Origin: Bacteroidales bacterium
Lineage (GTDB): Bacteria; Bacteroidota; Bacteroidia; Bacteroidales; UBA932
Direction of reading: 5' to 3'
DNA: 64,000 nt
NCBI GenBank assembly: GCA_016287075.1
Contig: JAEEVC010000009.1
Location: 36,135-100,134 of the forward strand
Shown: one piece after another, positions 52,373-61,866 of the stretch
How the letters are laid out: each line of letters opens with the position of its first letter
Numbering within the stretch: the stretch's first letter is position 1
The notes under the pieces: generated by a model
The model's database searches: none
The model's input: the letters and a program-made list of their open reading frames with translations, nothing else
Told to the model about the DNA's origin: nothing
Position numbers and translations under genes: made by a program

Positions 52373-53491
52373 CTAGATCATGATCGGCATCAGGATGCCG
52401 CAAATCTTCTCGCTTTCGGCTTCTTCCTCCGAGGGGAGGATGAGCGCGGCCCGGCGGGAGTCGGCGAACTTGATGACAACCCCGTCGCAGCCCATGTTTG
52501 CGAGGATTTCCGTGAGGAAGGTGGACTTGAAGCCGATCGTGAGCTCGTCTCCCTGGTAGTCGCAGGCGATCTTCTCATATGCGGCGAGGGCGAAGCCGAG
52601 GTCCTGGGCGGACACCTCGAGCTGGCCTTCCTTGAGGTCGAACTTGATGTGGTTCGACGCCTTGTTGGCGCAGACGGCCACGCGCTTGACCGTGTTCAGC
52701 AGGAGGGTGCGGTCGATCTTGAGGATGTTGGCGTTGTTCACGGGAATGACGTCCCGGTACTTCGGGTACTTGCCGACGATGAGGCGGCAGACCATCATGG
52801 TGGTGCCGAAACTGAACACGACCGTGCTGCCGTCGAAGGTGACGGTGACGCTTTCCGCGTCCTTGCCGATGATGGAGCGGAGGACGTTCGCGGGCTTCTT
52901 GTGGAGGATGAAGGAGGCCTTTTCGGCGGCTTTGACATCGTTCGTGGTATAGCAGATCAGCTTGTGGGAATCCGAGGCGACAAGGGTCGTCGAGGCCGGG
53001 TCGATGTCGAAGAAGATGCCGTTCATCGCGGGACGGATCTCATCGTCCGCCGTCGCATAAACGGTCCCTGCGATGCCGTCCACGAGGCTCTGGGCCGGGA
53101 AAACGACGGTCTGGGCGTCCTCGCCGGCCGTCTTGATCTCCGGGTAGTCGTCGGCCGGGAAGTAGGGGAGGACGGAATTGCCGCTCGCCCAGCTGCACTC
53201 GAAGGAACTGTCGCCGACGGTGCGGATGCTGAGGGGCTGGTCCGGGAGTTCCTTGAGGAGGTCGATCGTGTGGCGGGCCGGGATGGCGATGCTGCCGCCT
53301 TCCGCCGCCGTCTCGACTTCGATTTCGGTACGGAGGGTGAGCTCCGAATCGGACGCGGTGACCTGGAGCCGTCCGTCTTTGAGGACCAGGAGGAAATTCT
53401 CGAGGATCGGGAGGGCGGACTTGGCGGGAATCGCCTTGGAAACATCCATCAGTCCTTTCAGGAGGTCGGTGCTGGAAATGCTGAATTTCAT
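52373..53491 (-). CDS. dnaN: DNA polymerase III beta subunit (sliding clamp)
   Basis: A 372-residue sliding clamp of full length. MKFSISSTDLLKGLMDVSKAIPAKSALPILENFLL opens the first of three clamp domains; further landmarks are SIAIPARHTIDLLKELPD, SFECSWASGNSVLPYFPADDYPE and the C-terminal hydrophobic pocket region ending ICGILMPIMI, where clamp-binding partners dock. As a ring dimer it tethers polymerase III to DNA. It is not near dnaA here. The gene heads a two-gene operon with the exonuclease and is divergent from degQ. Confidence 0.97.
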   Translation of the reverse strand: MKFSISSTDLLKGLMDVSKAIPAKSALPILENFLLVLKDGRLQVTASDSELTLRTEIEVETAAEGGSIAIPARHTIDLLKELPDQPLSIRTVGDSSFECSWASGNSVLPYFPADDYPEIKTAGEDAQTVVFPAQSLVDGIAGTVYATADDEIRPAMNGIFFDIDPASTTLVASDSHKLICYTTNDVKAAEKASFILHKKPANVLRSIIGKDAESVTVTFDGSTVVFSFGTTMMVCRLIVGKYPKYRDVIPVNNANILKIDRTLLLNTVKRVAVCANKASNHIKFDLKEGQLEVSAQDLGFALAAYEKIACDYQGDELTIGFKSTFLTEILANMGCDGVVIKFADSRRAALILPSEEEAESEKICGILMPIMI

Positions 53492-53532
53492 ATGTCGTTC
53501 TTTTTAATAATCCTTCATATCGGCTCAATGCA

Positions 53533-53540
53533 CAAATATA
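53533..53540 (-). promoter_or_regulatory. -7 box of dnaN
   Basis: Minus-strand TATATTTG, an exact TAnnTTTG match, 41 nt before the dnaN start. The upstream region is an A-rich run without an obvious -33 TTG. Confidence 0.6.
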
Positions 53541-53586
53541 CGTTTTTTTTCTCTCTGAATGGCATATATTTTGAATTTTTTGCCCC

Positions 53587-53614
53587 GGCCTGCCGCGCAT
53601 TCCCGCGGCCGGCC
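53587..53614. other. GC-rich hairpin in the degQ upstream region
   Basis: Inverted repeat of 11 bp (53587-53597 and 53604-53614, GGCC.GCCGCG type, one mismatch, 6-nt loop) lying 33 nt before the degQ start in an otherwise AT-rich divergent intergenic region. Neither side is followed by a T-run, so it does not look like a terminator. Confidence 0.6.
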
Positions 53615-53646
53615 CTTGAATGGCAACAAATTTAACAACGTGTATT

Positions 53647-55098
53647 ATGAAAAGAGGTTTTCTTGTGGTCCTTCTGTCCGTTCTGCTGAGCGGACTGACG
53701 GCTTACGGCGTGGTCAAGGCCACGAACACCGGCGGCATCCTGAACCAGCAGGCCGTTGAGAGCGGCAGTACGGTCGAGTACCGGACTGTCAATTTGGCAG
53801 AGAGCGATTATCCCGATTTCACCTATGCGGCGGAGAATGCCGTCCAGGCGGTGGTCTATGTGGAAGTGACGGTCAAGGCCCGCCAGCAGTACCAGCAGAT
53901 CGACCCGTTCTTCCGGTTCTTCTTCGGCGACGAATACAACCAGCCGCAGTCCCGGGAGCAGAAGGGCAGCGGTTCGGGCGTCATCATCCGTCCCGACGGC
54001 TATATCGTCACGAACAACCATGTCGTCGAAAATGCGACGAAGGTGAGCGTAACCCTCTATGACAACAAGGTTTACGATGCTACCGTCATCGGCACCGACC
54101 CGGCCACCGACGTCGCGCTGATCAAGATCGACGCGACCGACCTGCCCGTCATCGAAATGGGCGACAGCGACAAGCTCCGCCTCGGCGAGTGGGTGCTGGC
54201 CATCGGCAGCCCGCTTTCCCAGTTCCTCCGCTCCACCATCACCGCCGGCATCGTCAGCGCCAAGGGCCGTTCGATGCCCAACACCACCGGCGAGTTCAAG
54301 ATCGAATCCTTCATCCAGACCGACGCGGCCGTCAATCCCGGCAACTCCGGCGGCGCCCTTGTTAACAAGGAGGGCAAGCTGGTCGGCATCAACACCGCCA
54401 TCATCTCCCAGACGGGCTCCTACAGCGGTTATTCCTTCGCCGTCCCGGTCAATATCGTCCGCAAGGTGGTCGACGACCTGATCGATTTCGGCTCCGTCAA
54501 GCGGGCCGTCCTCGGCATCATGATGTCCGGTGTCGACGATAAAGTTGCCAAGGAAATGAAACTTTCTTCCGCGGCGGGCGTATATATTAACGAGGTTTCG
54601 AAGGGAAGCGCTGCTGAAGAGGCCGGTCTCCGAAAGGGGGATGTCATCATCGCCATCGACGGGGAGAAGGTCCTGGACGGTGCCTCCGTACAGGCGAAAG
54701 TCAACAACTACCATCCTGGGGACAAGGCGCTCATCACCTACATCCGGGACGGGAAGGAGAATACGGTGGAAGTGACGTTCCAGGCGGCCAATGCCACGAC
54801 CGGTGAGGTCAATGCAGACGGCACGACGGCCTTCTACGGTGCCAGCCTGAAGGCTGCGGGAGCGGAAACGCTCCGCATGTTCGGCCTGCGGGGCGGTGTT
54901 GAAATCGTCTCGGTCGGCCAGGGCAAGATGGCGGACGCCGGCGCGAAGGCCGGGTTCATCATCACGGCGGTGAACGACCAGAGCGTTTCGAAACCCGAAG
55001 ATGTGATTGCCATCGCCAAGAAGGCGAAGAGCGGGATCTTCATCCAGGGTGTGGATGAAAACGGAAGGTCTTCCTACTTCGGCTTCGGCAAGGAATAG
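53647..55098 (+). CDS. degQ: Periplasmic Do/DegQ-type serine endoprotease
   Basis: A 483-residue HtrA-family protease. Start at 53647 ([23 protein letters not shown]) gives an N-terminal signal or anchor segment. The trypsin-like triad is H125 (TNNHVVEN), D155 ([10 protein letters not shown]) and S234 (NPGNSGGAL). Two PDZ domains follow: about 280-375 ([16 protein letters not shown] ... [21 protein letters not shown]) and about 400-480 ([28 protein letters not shown]). It performs periplasmic protein quality control as an oligomer. The gene lies 13 nt before rpoD, so some rpoD transcription may come from the degQ promoter. Confidence 0.95.
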   Translation: MKRGFLVVLLSVLLSGLTAYGVVKATNTGGILNQQAVESGSTVEYRTVNLAESDYPDFTYAAENAVQAVVYVEVTVKARQQYQQIDPFFRFFFGDEYNQPQSREQKGSGSGVIIRPDGYIVTNNHVVENATKVSVTLYDNKVYDATVIGTDPATDVALIKIDATDLPVIEMGDSDKLRLGEWVLAIGSPLSQFLRSTITAGIVSAKGRSMPNTTGEFKIESFIQTDAAVNPGNSGGALVNKEGKLVGINTAIISQTGSYSGYSFAVPVNIVRKVVDDLIDFGSVKRAVLGIMMSGVDDKVAKEMKLSSAAGVYINEVSKGSAAEEAGLRKGDVIIAIDGEKVLDGASVQAKVNNYHPGDKALITYIRDGKENTVEVTFQAANATTGEVNADGTTAFYGASLKAAGAETLRMFGLRGGVEIVSVGQGKMADAGAKAGFIITAVNDQSVSKPEDVIAIAKKAKSGIFIQGVDENGRSSYFGFGKE

Positions 55099-55111
55099 GA
55101 AACAAAAGAGA

Positions 55112-55972
55112 ATGAGACAGTTAAAGATTACCAAGTCCATCACCAACCGCGAGAGCGCGTCCCTGGACAAGTACCTCCAGGAGATTGGCCGCGAAGAGTT
55201 GGTGACTCCTGAAGAAGAAGTTGAACTTGCCCAGCGCATCCGCAAGGGTGACCAGAAGGCCCTCGAGAAACTCACGAGGGCCAATCTGCGTTTCGTCGTT
55301 TCGGTGGCCAAGCAGTATCAGAACCAGGGCCTTTCCCTGCCCGACCTGATCAACGAGGGCAACCTCGGCCTGATCAAGGCGGCGGAGAAGTTCGATGAGA
55401 CCCGTGGCTTCAAGTTCATCTCCTATGCGGTGTGGTGGATCCGGCAGTCCATCCTCCAGGCCCTGGCCGAGCAGTCCCGCATCGTGCGGCTCCCGCTCAA
55501 CCAGGTGGGCTCCCTGAACAAGATCAACAAGGCCCTCTCCAAATTCGAACAGGAAAACGAGCGGCAGCCCTCCAACGAGGAACTGTCCGAGATGATCGAC
55601 GTCCCGAAGGACAAGATCTCCGATACGCTCCGCGTTTCCGGACGCCACGTGTCCGTGGACGCCCCGTTCGTGGAAGGGGAGGACAACTCCCTGCTCGACG
55701 TCCTGCCGAACGACGACTCCCCGAGCGCCGACCGCGGCCTGGTCAACGAGTCGCTCAACACCGAGATCGAACGCGCCCTCTCGACCCTGACGGACCGGGA
55801 GCGCGAAATTATCAAGTCCTTCTTCGGCATCGGCTGCCAGGAGATGACCCTCGAGGAGATCGGCGAGCGCTTCGGCCTGACCCGCGAGCGGGTGCGCCAG
55901 ATCAAGGAAAAGGCCATCCGGCGGCTCAAGAGCCCGAACCGGAGCAAGCTCCTGAAGGATTATCTCGGCTAG
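55112..55972 (+). CDS. rpoD: Primary sigma factor RpoD (sigma-ABfr type)
   Basis: A 286-residue primary sigma factor, the short form typical of Bacteroidetes that lacks most of region 1.1. Start at 55112 ([43 protein letters not shown]). Region 2 includes [57 protein letters not shown], region 3 [27 protein letters not shown], and region 4 [16 protein letters not shown] with the helix-turn-helix [27 protein letters not shown]. It recognises the TTTG / TAnnTTTG promoters seen throughout this window. argS follows 3 nt downstream. Confidence 0.97.
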   Translation: MRQLKITKSITNRESASLDKYLQEIGREELVTPEEEVELAQRIRKGDQKALEKLTRANLRFVVSVAKQYQNQGLSLPDLINEGNLGLIKAAEKFDETRGFKFISYAVWWIRQSILQALAEQSRIVRLPLNQVGSLNKINKALSKFEQENERQPSNEELSEMIDVPKDKISDTLRVSGRHVSVDAPFVEGEDNSLLDVLPNDDSPSADRGLVNESLNTEIERALSTLTDREREIIKSFFGIGCQEMTLEEIGERFGLTRERVRQIKEKAIRRLKSPNRSKLLKDYLG

Positions 55973-55975
55973 GAT

Positions 55976-57766
55976 ATGACCCAGGAAGCGTTTATCCAGC
56001 AGCAGGCGGCAGCGGCCATCCGGGCCCTGTACGCCGCGGAAGTGGCGCCGGAAACCCTCCAGGTCGCCGTTACCCGCAAGGAGTTTGAGGGAGACTACAC
56101 GCTCGTGGTCTTTCCGCTTCTGCGCATCTCCCATGCCGCCCCCGAGGCGACCGGCAACGCCATCGGAGCCTATCTGGTGGAGCATGTGCCCGAAATCGCC
56201 GCGTTCAATTCCGTCAAGGGTTTCCTCAACCTGTCCTTCTCGGCCGTGTACTGGGACGAACTCTTCGCGGAAATCGCTTCGGACGCGGATTTCGGCCAGC
56301 TCCCCCCGACCGGCAAGACGGTCATGGTCGAGTTCTCCTCCCCGAACACCAACAAGCCGCTCCACCTCGGACACATCCGCAACAACCTGCTCGGCGACTC
56401 CGTTTCGCGTCTGCTGAAGGCCTGCGGCAACAAGGTCATCAAGTCCACGATCGTCAACGACCGCGGCGTCCATATCTGCAAATCGATGCTGGCCTGGCAG
56501 AAATGCTTCGCCGGCAAGACGCCGGAATCCACGGGCATCAAGGGCGACCACCTTGTCGGTGACTGCTATGTCGCCTTCGACAAACTCTACAAGGCGGAAG
56601 TCGCGCAGCTCGTCGCGGAAGGTATGGGCGAGGAGGAGGCCAAGAAGCAGGCCCCGAGCCTGAAGGAGGCCCATGAGATGCTCGTCAAGTGGGAACAGAA
56701 CGACCCCGAGGTGCGTGCGCTCTGGTCCATGATGAACGGCTGGGTCTATCAGGGATTCGACGAGACCTATGCCGCCCTCGGCATCACCTTCGACCAGGTG
56801 GACCATGAATCCGAGACCTATCTTCTCGGGAAGGAACTGGTCCAGAAGGGGCTGCAGGAAGGCGTCTTCGAACGCGAGGCCGACGGGTCGGTCTGGTGCG
56901 ACCTGACCGCCGACGGCCTTGACCGCAAGCTCGTCCTCCGCGGTGACGGTACCTCCGTCTATATCACGCAGGACCTCGGGACGGCCGAGCGGCGCTTCGC
57001 CACCTATGGCCTCGACTCCCACGTATATGTCGTCGGCAATGAGCAGGATTACCATTTCCAGGTCCTGAAACTCATCCTCGGCAAACTCGGCTTCGACTGG
57101 GCCTCGCGCATCTACCACCTTTCCTACGGGATGGTGGAGCTGCCGGAAGGCAAGATGAAGTCCCGCGAAGGGACGGTGGTCGATGCCGACGACCTGATCC
57201 AGCGCATGTACGAGGAGGCGAAGCGGACCTCGGAGGAAAGCGGCAAGCTTGAAGACGTGCCGGCCGAGGAGCGGGAGCGCCTCTACCGGATGATCGGCCT
57301 CGGGGCCCTGAAGTATTTCATTATCAAGGTGGACCCGAAGAAGACGATGCTGTTCAATCCGAAGGAATCCATCGATTTCAACGGCAATACCGGTCCCTTC
57401 ATCCAGTACACGCACGCCCGTATCCGCTCGATCCTGCGCAAGGCGGCGGAACAGGGCATCGCCTTCTCTACGGCGGACATCGGGAAGGACATCGTTCCTT
57501 CCCCGAAGGAAATCCGCCTCATCAAGCTCCTGAGCCTGTTCCCCGGCAAGGTCGCCGAGGCCGGCGCCGCCCTGAGCCCGGCGGTCGTGGCGAACTATGC
57601 CTATGACCTCGCGAAGGAGTTCAACCAGTATTACCACGACACCCCGGTCCTGAAGGAGCCGGACCCGGCCCTGCTGCGGTTCCGTCTCGTGCTGATCCGG
57701 ACCCTCGCCGATACCCTCGTCAAGGCGACGGACCTCCTCGGCATCGGACTCCCGGACCGGATGTAG
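55976..57766 (+). CDS. argS: Arginyl-tRNA synthetase
   Basis: A 596-residue class I arginyl-tRNA synthetase. The N-terminal additional domain covers residues 1-110. The HIGH-type motif is in SSPNTNKPLHLGHIRNNLLGDS (about 121-142), and a KMSKS equivalent appears as GKMKSREGTVVDADDL (about 393). The C-terminal anticodon-binding DALR domain ends the protein (YAYDLAKEFNQYYHDTPVL ... LADTLVKATDLLGIGLPDRM). It charges tRNA-Arg in the cytoplasm. It starts 3 nt after rpoD and ends 2 nt before ygiQ, so the degQ-rpoD-argS-ygiQ stretch is probably transcribed together. Confidence 0.97.
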   Translation: MTQEAFIQQQAAAAIRALYAAEVAPETLQVAVTRKEFEGDYTLVVFPLLRISHAAPEATGNAIGAYLVEHVPEIAAFNSVKGFLNLSFSAVYWDELFAEIASDADFGQLPPTGKTVMVEFSSPNTNKPLHLGHIRNNLLGDSVSRLLKACGNKVIKSTIVNDRGVHICKSMLAWQKCFAGKTPESTGIKGDHLVGDCYVAFDKLYKAEVAQLVAEGMGEEEAKKQAPSLKEAHEMLVKWEQNDPEVRALWSMMNGWVYQGFDETYAALGITFDQVDHESETYLLGKELVQKGLQEGVFEREADGSVWCDLTADGLDRKLVLRGDGTSVYITQDLGTAERRFATYGLDSHVYVVGNEQDYHFQVLKLILGKLGFDWASRIYHLSYGMVELPEGKMKSREGTVVDADDLIQRMYEEAKRTSEESGKLEDVPAEERERLYRMIGLGALKYFIIKVDPKKTMLFNPKESIDFNGNTGPFIQYTHARIRSILRKAAEQGIAFSTADIGKDIVPSPKEIRLIKLLSLFPGKVAEAGAALSPAVVANYAYDLAKEFNQYYHDTPVLKEPDPALLRFRLVLIRTLADTLVKATDLLGIGLPDRM

Positions 57767-57768
57767 CG

Positions 57769-59682
57769 ATGGAAAAGGCGCCGATGATCCCGACCTCCGT
57801 GAAGGAGGTGCAGGCCCTGGGATGGGACTATATCGACGTCATCTTCTTTACGGGCGACGCGTTCGTCGACCATCCGTCCTTCGGGACGGCCGTGATTTCC
57901 CGGTGGCTCCAGAAATGGGGCTACCGGGTTGCCGTTGTACCCCAGCCGAACTGGCGGGACGACCTCCGCGATTTCCGGAAACTCGGCGCCCCGCGCCTGT
58001 ATTTCGCCGTCAATTCGGGGGCGATGGACTCGATGGTCAACCATTACACCGCCTCCAAGCGCCTCCGCCACGACGACGCCTATACGCCGGACGGCAAGGC
58101 GGGCGCGCGGCCGGATTACGCCGTGACCGTTTACACAAAGATACTCAAGGAGTTATACCCTGATATCCCGGTGGTGATCGGTGGCATCGAGGCCTCGCTG
58201 CGCCGGCTGACGCATTATGATTACTGGAAGGACTGCCTGATGCCGTCCATCCTGGTCTCCTCCGGCGCCGACTGGCTTTGCTACGGGATGGGAGAGCGGC
58301 CGATGCTCGAACTGACGAAAGGGATCGAGAAGGGCTGGAACCTCCACCGGATGCGTTCCATCCCCCAGCTGGCCTTCTTCGTCAAGGGGGGTGTTCCGGC
58401 GGGGACACTGTCTCCCAAATCGTCGCTACGCGACCCCTCCCATCCTACGGACGGGCCCCTCCCTCTTATGCGCCCGAGGGTGGGCACAGATTTGGGAGAC
58501 AGTGCCCCCGCCGGAAAGCTCGTTCTGCACAGTTTCGAGACCTGCGAGCGGGACAAACGCGCCTTCGCGGAGAACTTCCACTGGATCGAGACCCATGCCA
58601 ACATGCTCCATCCGGATACGATCATCGAGCCGGTCGGGGACGGGTATGTCCAGATCAACCCGCCCTACCCGCCTGCGACGCAGGAGGAAATGGATTCGTT
58701 CTGGGACCTGCCGTTTACGAAACTGCCGCATCCGCGCTACAAGGGCAAGCGGATTCCGGCCTATGACATGATCAAGTTCTCGGTCAATACCCACCGGGGC
58801 TGTTTCGGCGGCTGCAATTTCTGCACGATCGCCGCGCACCAGGGCAAGTTCATCACCTCCCGCAGCGAGGAATCCATCCTGAAGGAAGTGCGGGAACTGA
58901 ATGATCTTCCGGACTTTGCGGGGAACATTTCCGATGTCGGGGCCCCGACGGCCAATATGTACGGCATGCACGGGAAAGACGAGTCCCTCTGCGCGAAATG
59001 CCGGCGCCGGTCCTGCCTGTATCCGGCTCCCTGCCCGAACCTGGACCGGGACCATACCCGGCTGCTGAACCTGTATCACCGCATCGACGCAACGAAGGGG
59101 ATCCGGCACTCCTATATCGGCAGCGGCATCCGCTACGACCTGTTCCTGGATGAGAACGGCTATGTGGACGCGAGTTCGCGGCCCTATCTGAAGGAACTGG
59201 TGCTCGACCACACCTCCGGACGGCTGAAAGTGGCCCCGGAGCACACCGAGGACCATGTCCTCCAGAAGATGGCGAAGCCTTCCTTCCGTCTTTTCGAGCG
59301 GCTCCGGAGCGAATTCGACCGGATCAACCGGGAGGCGGGGACCCATGTCGGGCTTGTCCCGTACTTCATATCGAGCCATCCCGGCTGCACGCTGAAGGAC
59401 ATGCAGCGCCTCGCCGACCATCCCGCCCTGAAGGGAATCTGGATGGACCAGGTCCAGGATTTCACCCCGACGCCGATGACTACTTCGTCCGTCATGTACT
59501 GGACCGGACTGGACCCCCGGGACATGCGTCCGGTGTTCACGGAACGCGATCCGGAGCGCAAACGCGAGCAGAAATCACTTTTCTTCAAAAATTCTTCGAA
59601 AAATTCCGCCAAAGGTGTGAGGAATTCAAAAAATTCCACTAATATTGCAGCGCGAAATCGCAACAGAACGAAGAAAGACTAG
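57769..59682 (+). CDS. ygiQ: YgiQ family radical SAM protein, with an in-frame palindromic insertion
   Basis: A 637-residue YgiQ-type radical SAM protein. The N-terminal cobalamin-like Rossmann region (about 1-190) holds MIPTSVKEVQALGWDYIDVIFFTGDAFVDHPSFG. The SAM cluster motif is RGCFGGCNFCTIAAHQGKF (about 343-361), with the three cluster Cys, and the specific C-terminal part continues through HTSGRLKVAPEHTEDHVL. Function is unproven. Between IPQLAFFVKGG and KLVLHSFETC, residues about 209-249 are encoded by a palindromic repeat (58396-58514). The inserted stretch is rich in Pro, Gly and Ser and falls in a loop before the SAM domain. The small gene at 59686 follows 3 nt later. Confidence 0.92.
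   Translation: MEKAPMIPTSVKEVQALGWDYIDVIFFTGDAFVDHPSFGTAVISRWLQKWGYRVAVVPQPNWRDDLRDFRKLGAPRLYFAVNSGAMDSMVNHYTASKRLRHDDAYTPDGKAGARPDYAVTVYTKILKELYPDIPVVIGGIEASLRRLTHYDYWKDCLMPSILVSSGADWLCYGMGERPMLELTKGIEKGWNLHRMRSIPQLAFFVKGGVPAGTLSPKSSLRDPSHPTDGPLPLMRPRVGTDLGDSAPAGKLVLHSFETCERDKRAFAENFHWIETHANMLHPDTIIEPVGDGYVQINPPYPPATQEEMDSFWDLPFTKLPHPRYKGKRIPAYDMIKFSVNTHRGCFGGCNFCTIAAHQGKFITSRSEESILKEVRELNDLPDFAGNISDVGAPTANMYGMHGKDESLCAKCRRRSCLYPAPCPNLDRDHTRLLNLYHRIDATKGIRHSYIGSGIRYDLFLDENGYVDASSRPYLKELVLDHTSGRLKVAPEHTEDHVLQKMAKPSFRLFERLRSEFDRINREAGTHVGLVPYFISSHPGCTLKDMQRLADHPALKGIWMDQVQDFTPTPMTTSSVMYWTGLDPRDMRPVFTERDPERKREQKSLFFKNSSKNSAKGVRNSKNSTNIAARNRNRTKKD
58396..58514 (-). repeat. Branched palindromic element, family 1, copy inside ygiQ
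   Basis: A 119-nt element with 26-nt arms (58396-58421 and 58489-58514; one mismatch when paired). Read on the minus strand the interior matches the elements at 51091-51295: CCCTC/GAGGG with a 10-nt loop, a CCCGTCC/GGATGGG stem with a GTA loop, and GTCGC/GCGAC with a GTA loop. Stem sequences differ from the intergenic copies but stay paired. The ygiQ frame remains open through it and contributes about 40 residues. Confidence 0.88.
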
Positions 59683-59685
59683 CAT

Positions 59686-60063
59686 ATGGCAATCGACAAC
59701 AGGAAAAGACACGTAGTCAGCTACGAAAAAATGGCCCAGAACCCCGAACTGGCGGCTGCTTTCGCTGAAAAGTATCCGCGCGGCTTCAATGACTACCTCG
59801 CCGACCTCGTCAAGTATCCGAAGCCGGACGGGACGTCCTTCTATGCTGTCACCGTGGAGATTCCGGATGCCGTCTATCTGGTGAAGATCAACGTGAAGAC
59901 CGACGATGTCGAAGACCTCGAGCGCTGGCTCGAGGGCGAGGAAGACGCCGGGAACGAGGCGGTGGCCGGCAGCAGCGCCGATGCCTCCGACGCGGGCGGC
60001 GAGACCCTTCCCGACGACAATATCGCCCAGTACTCCGAGGGAGGCGACGACGCGGGCGAATAG
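59686..60063 (+). CDS. Small conserved protein of unknown function with acidic tail
   Basis: A 125-residue protein. The first 85 residues form a compact domain (MAIDNRKRHVVSYEKMAQNPELAAAFAEKYPRGFNDYLADLVKYPKPDGTSFYAVTVEIPDAVYLVKINVKTDD) that looks like a small alpha/beta fold. The tail from about residue 85 is low complexity and strongly acidic (Asp, Glu, Gly, Ala). There is no signal peptide or membrane segment. It resembles short hypothetical proteins of Bacteroidetes, but I cannot give a function. It lies 3 nt after ygiQ and 2 nt before the ClC gene. Confidence 0.65.
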   Translation: MAIDNRKRHVVSYEKMAQNPELAAAFAEKYPRGFNDYLADLVKYPKPDGTSFYAVTVEIPDAVYLVKINVKTDDVEDLERWLEGEEDAGNEAVAGSSADASDAGGETLPDDNIAQYSEGGDDAGE

Positions 60064-60065
60064 CA

Positions 60066-61859
60066 TTGGATCCCATGCCGAAGAACACTGGCGTGAAATA
60101 CCTGTGGGGCCCGGGAAGGGCCCTTTTGCGTAAGTGGCCGGAGCGCAACGTGCTGCTCCTGCTCTCCGTGGTCGTCGGCATCCTGTGCGGCCTGGCCGCC
60201 GTACTCCTGAAAGTCGCCATCCACGCCATTCAGCGGGGCTTGATGCACCTTTTCCCTTCGGATGGATTCAATCTTCCGTATCTGGTCCTTCCGGGGATCG
60301 GCATGCTCCTGTCGCTGCTGATTGTCCGGTATGTCGTGAAACGGGACATCGGCCACGGGGTGACGAAGGTGCTCCAGGCCGTCTCCCGCAATGAATCCCG
60401 GGTCGAGCGGCACAATATCTGGTCGTCGCTCGTCACCAGTGCCCTGACCATCGGTTTCGGCGGTTCGGTCGGCGCCGAGGCCCCGATCGTCTATACCGGC
60501 GCGGCCATCGGTTCCAACCTGGGCCGCTACATGGGGCTTTCCTACCGGGGCGTGACCCTGCTGCTCGGCTGCGGGGCCGCCGGCGCCGTGGCGGGCATTT
60601 TCAATGCTCCGCTCGCCGGCGTCCTCTTCACGCTGGAGATCCTTCTCTTCAACCTGTCGATGACCTCGATCCTGCCGCTGCTGCTCTCCACCGTGTCGGC
60701 GACGATCGTGTCCTACCTCTGTCTCGGACAGGCGACGCATTTCTCCTGCTCCCTGGCGGCGTTCTCCCTGGCCAATGTGCCCTTCTATCTGCTTCTGGGC
60801 GTTTTCTGCGGCTTCTGTTCGCTGTATTTCCTTCGGATGACCCTCCGCCTGGAAGACCGGCTCGGGAAGATGAAGCGTCCGCTGCTCCGCTGGGCGCTCT
60901 GCGCCGCGGCGCTGGGGCTGCTGATCTTCCTGTTCCCACCGCTTTTCGGCGAAGGTTATGATGACCTCGTCCCGCTCCTGAATGGGGAAGTGCTTGATTT
61001 CGAGGGGAAGACGGTCCTGTCTTTCTTCATGCAGAGAAAGTGGGCGATTCCGGTGTTCTTCGCCCTGATCCTCCTGCTGAAGGTCTTCGCCATGACCTTC
61101 ACCAATGCCGGCGGCGGGGTCGGCGGCACCTTCGGTCCGACGCTGTTTTCCGGCGCCATCGCCGGATTCGTCCTGGCTTCCGTCGTCAACCTCATCCGTC
61201 CGGACACGCTCCCCGTCGCGAACTTCGTGCTTGTGGGCATGGCGGGCCTGATGGCCGGGGTGATGCAGGCGCCGATGACCGCCATCTTCCTGATCGCGGA
61301 GATTTCCGGCGGTTACGGGCTGCTGATCCCGCTCATCATCACCTCCGCGCTCTCCTACGGGACGATGCGCCTTTTCGAGAAGTATTCCATCTATACCAAG
61401 CGCATCGCCCAGACCGGCGAACTGCTGACCCACGACTCGGACCATTCGGTCCTCACCCTGCTGAAGACCAGCGAACTCATTGAAACCGACTTCATTCCGG
61501 TTCGCATCGACGCCACGCTCGGCGACCTGGTGGAGGCCGTCTCCGCTTCCCACCGGAACATTTTCCCGGTGCTCGATTCCCGCGGCCGTTTCCAGGGCTA
61601 TGTCTCCCTGGAGGACATCCGCCGCGACATGTTCCGGACAGAGCTGTATGCGGTCAATCACGTCTATAATTACATGCGCTCCGCCCCTGAGTATGTCCTC
61701 GAGGACGAGAGCATGGAAAGCGTGATGCGCAAATTCGAAAAATCCGGCGCCTGGAACCTGCCCGTCGTCCGGGAAGGCCGCATTTACGCCGGATTCGTTT
61801 CCAAATCCAAAATCTTCAACGCCTACCGCGTGCAGCTGCGCGATTTCTCGCAGGATTGA
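60066..61859 (+). CDS. ClC-family chloride channel/transporter with CBS domains
   Basis: A 597-residue ClC protein with about 10-12 membrane segments up to residue 430 and two CBS domains after it (about 465-520 and 535-590; FPVLDSRGRFQGYVSLEDI and NLPVVREGRIYAGFVSKSKI). Selectivity-filter motifs are GSVGAEAPIVYTGAAIGS, where E138 corresponds to the gating Glu of ClC transporters, and GGVGGTFGPTLF (about 356). Gating Glu suggests a regulated channel or Cl/H exchanger. CBS domains probably sense nucleotides. An alternative start at 60075 (MPKNTG) is possible. Last intact gene of the plus-strand run. Confidence 0.92.
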   Translation: MDPMPKNTGVKYLWGPGRALLRKWPERNVLLLLSVVVGILCGLAAVLLKVAIHAIQRGLMHLFPSDGFNLPYLVLPGIGMLLSLLIVRYVVKRDIGHGVTKVLQAVSRNESRVERHNIWSSLVTSALTIGFGGSVGAEAPIVYTGAAIGSNLGRYMGLSYRGVTLLLGCGAAGAVAGIFNAPLAGVLFTLEILLFNLSMTSILPLLLSTVSATIVSYLCLGQATHFSCSLAAFSLANVPFYLLLGVFCGFCSLYFLRMTLRLEDRLGKMKRPLLRWALCAAALGLLIFLFPPLFGEGYDDLVPLLNGEVLDFEGKTVLSFFMQRKWAIPVFFALILLLKVFAMTFTNAGGGVGGTFGPTLFSGAIAGFVLASVVNLIRPDTLPVANFVLVGMAGLMAGVMQAPMTAIFLIAEISGGYGLLIPLIITSALSYGTMRLFEKYSIYTKRIAQTGELLTHDSDHSVLTLLKTSELIETDFIPVRIDATLGDLVEAVSASHRNIFPVLDSRGRFQGYVSLEDIRRDMFRTELYAVNHVYNYMRSAPEYVLEDESMESVMRKFEKSGAWNLPVVREGRIYAGFVSKSKIFNAYRVQLRDFSQD

Positions 61860-61866
61860 GTGTGCG

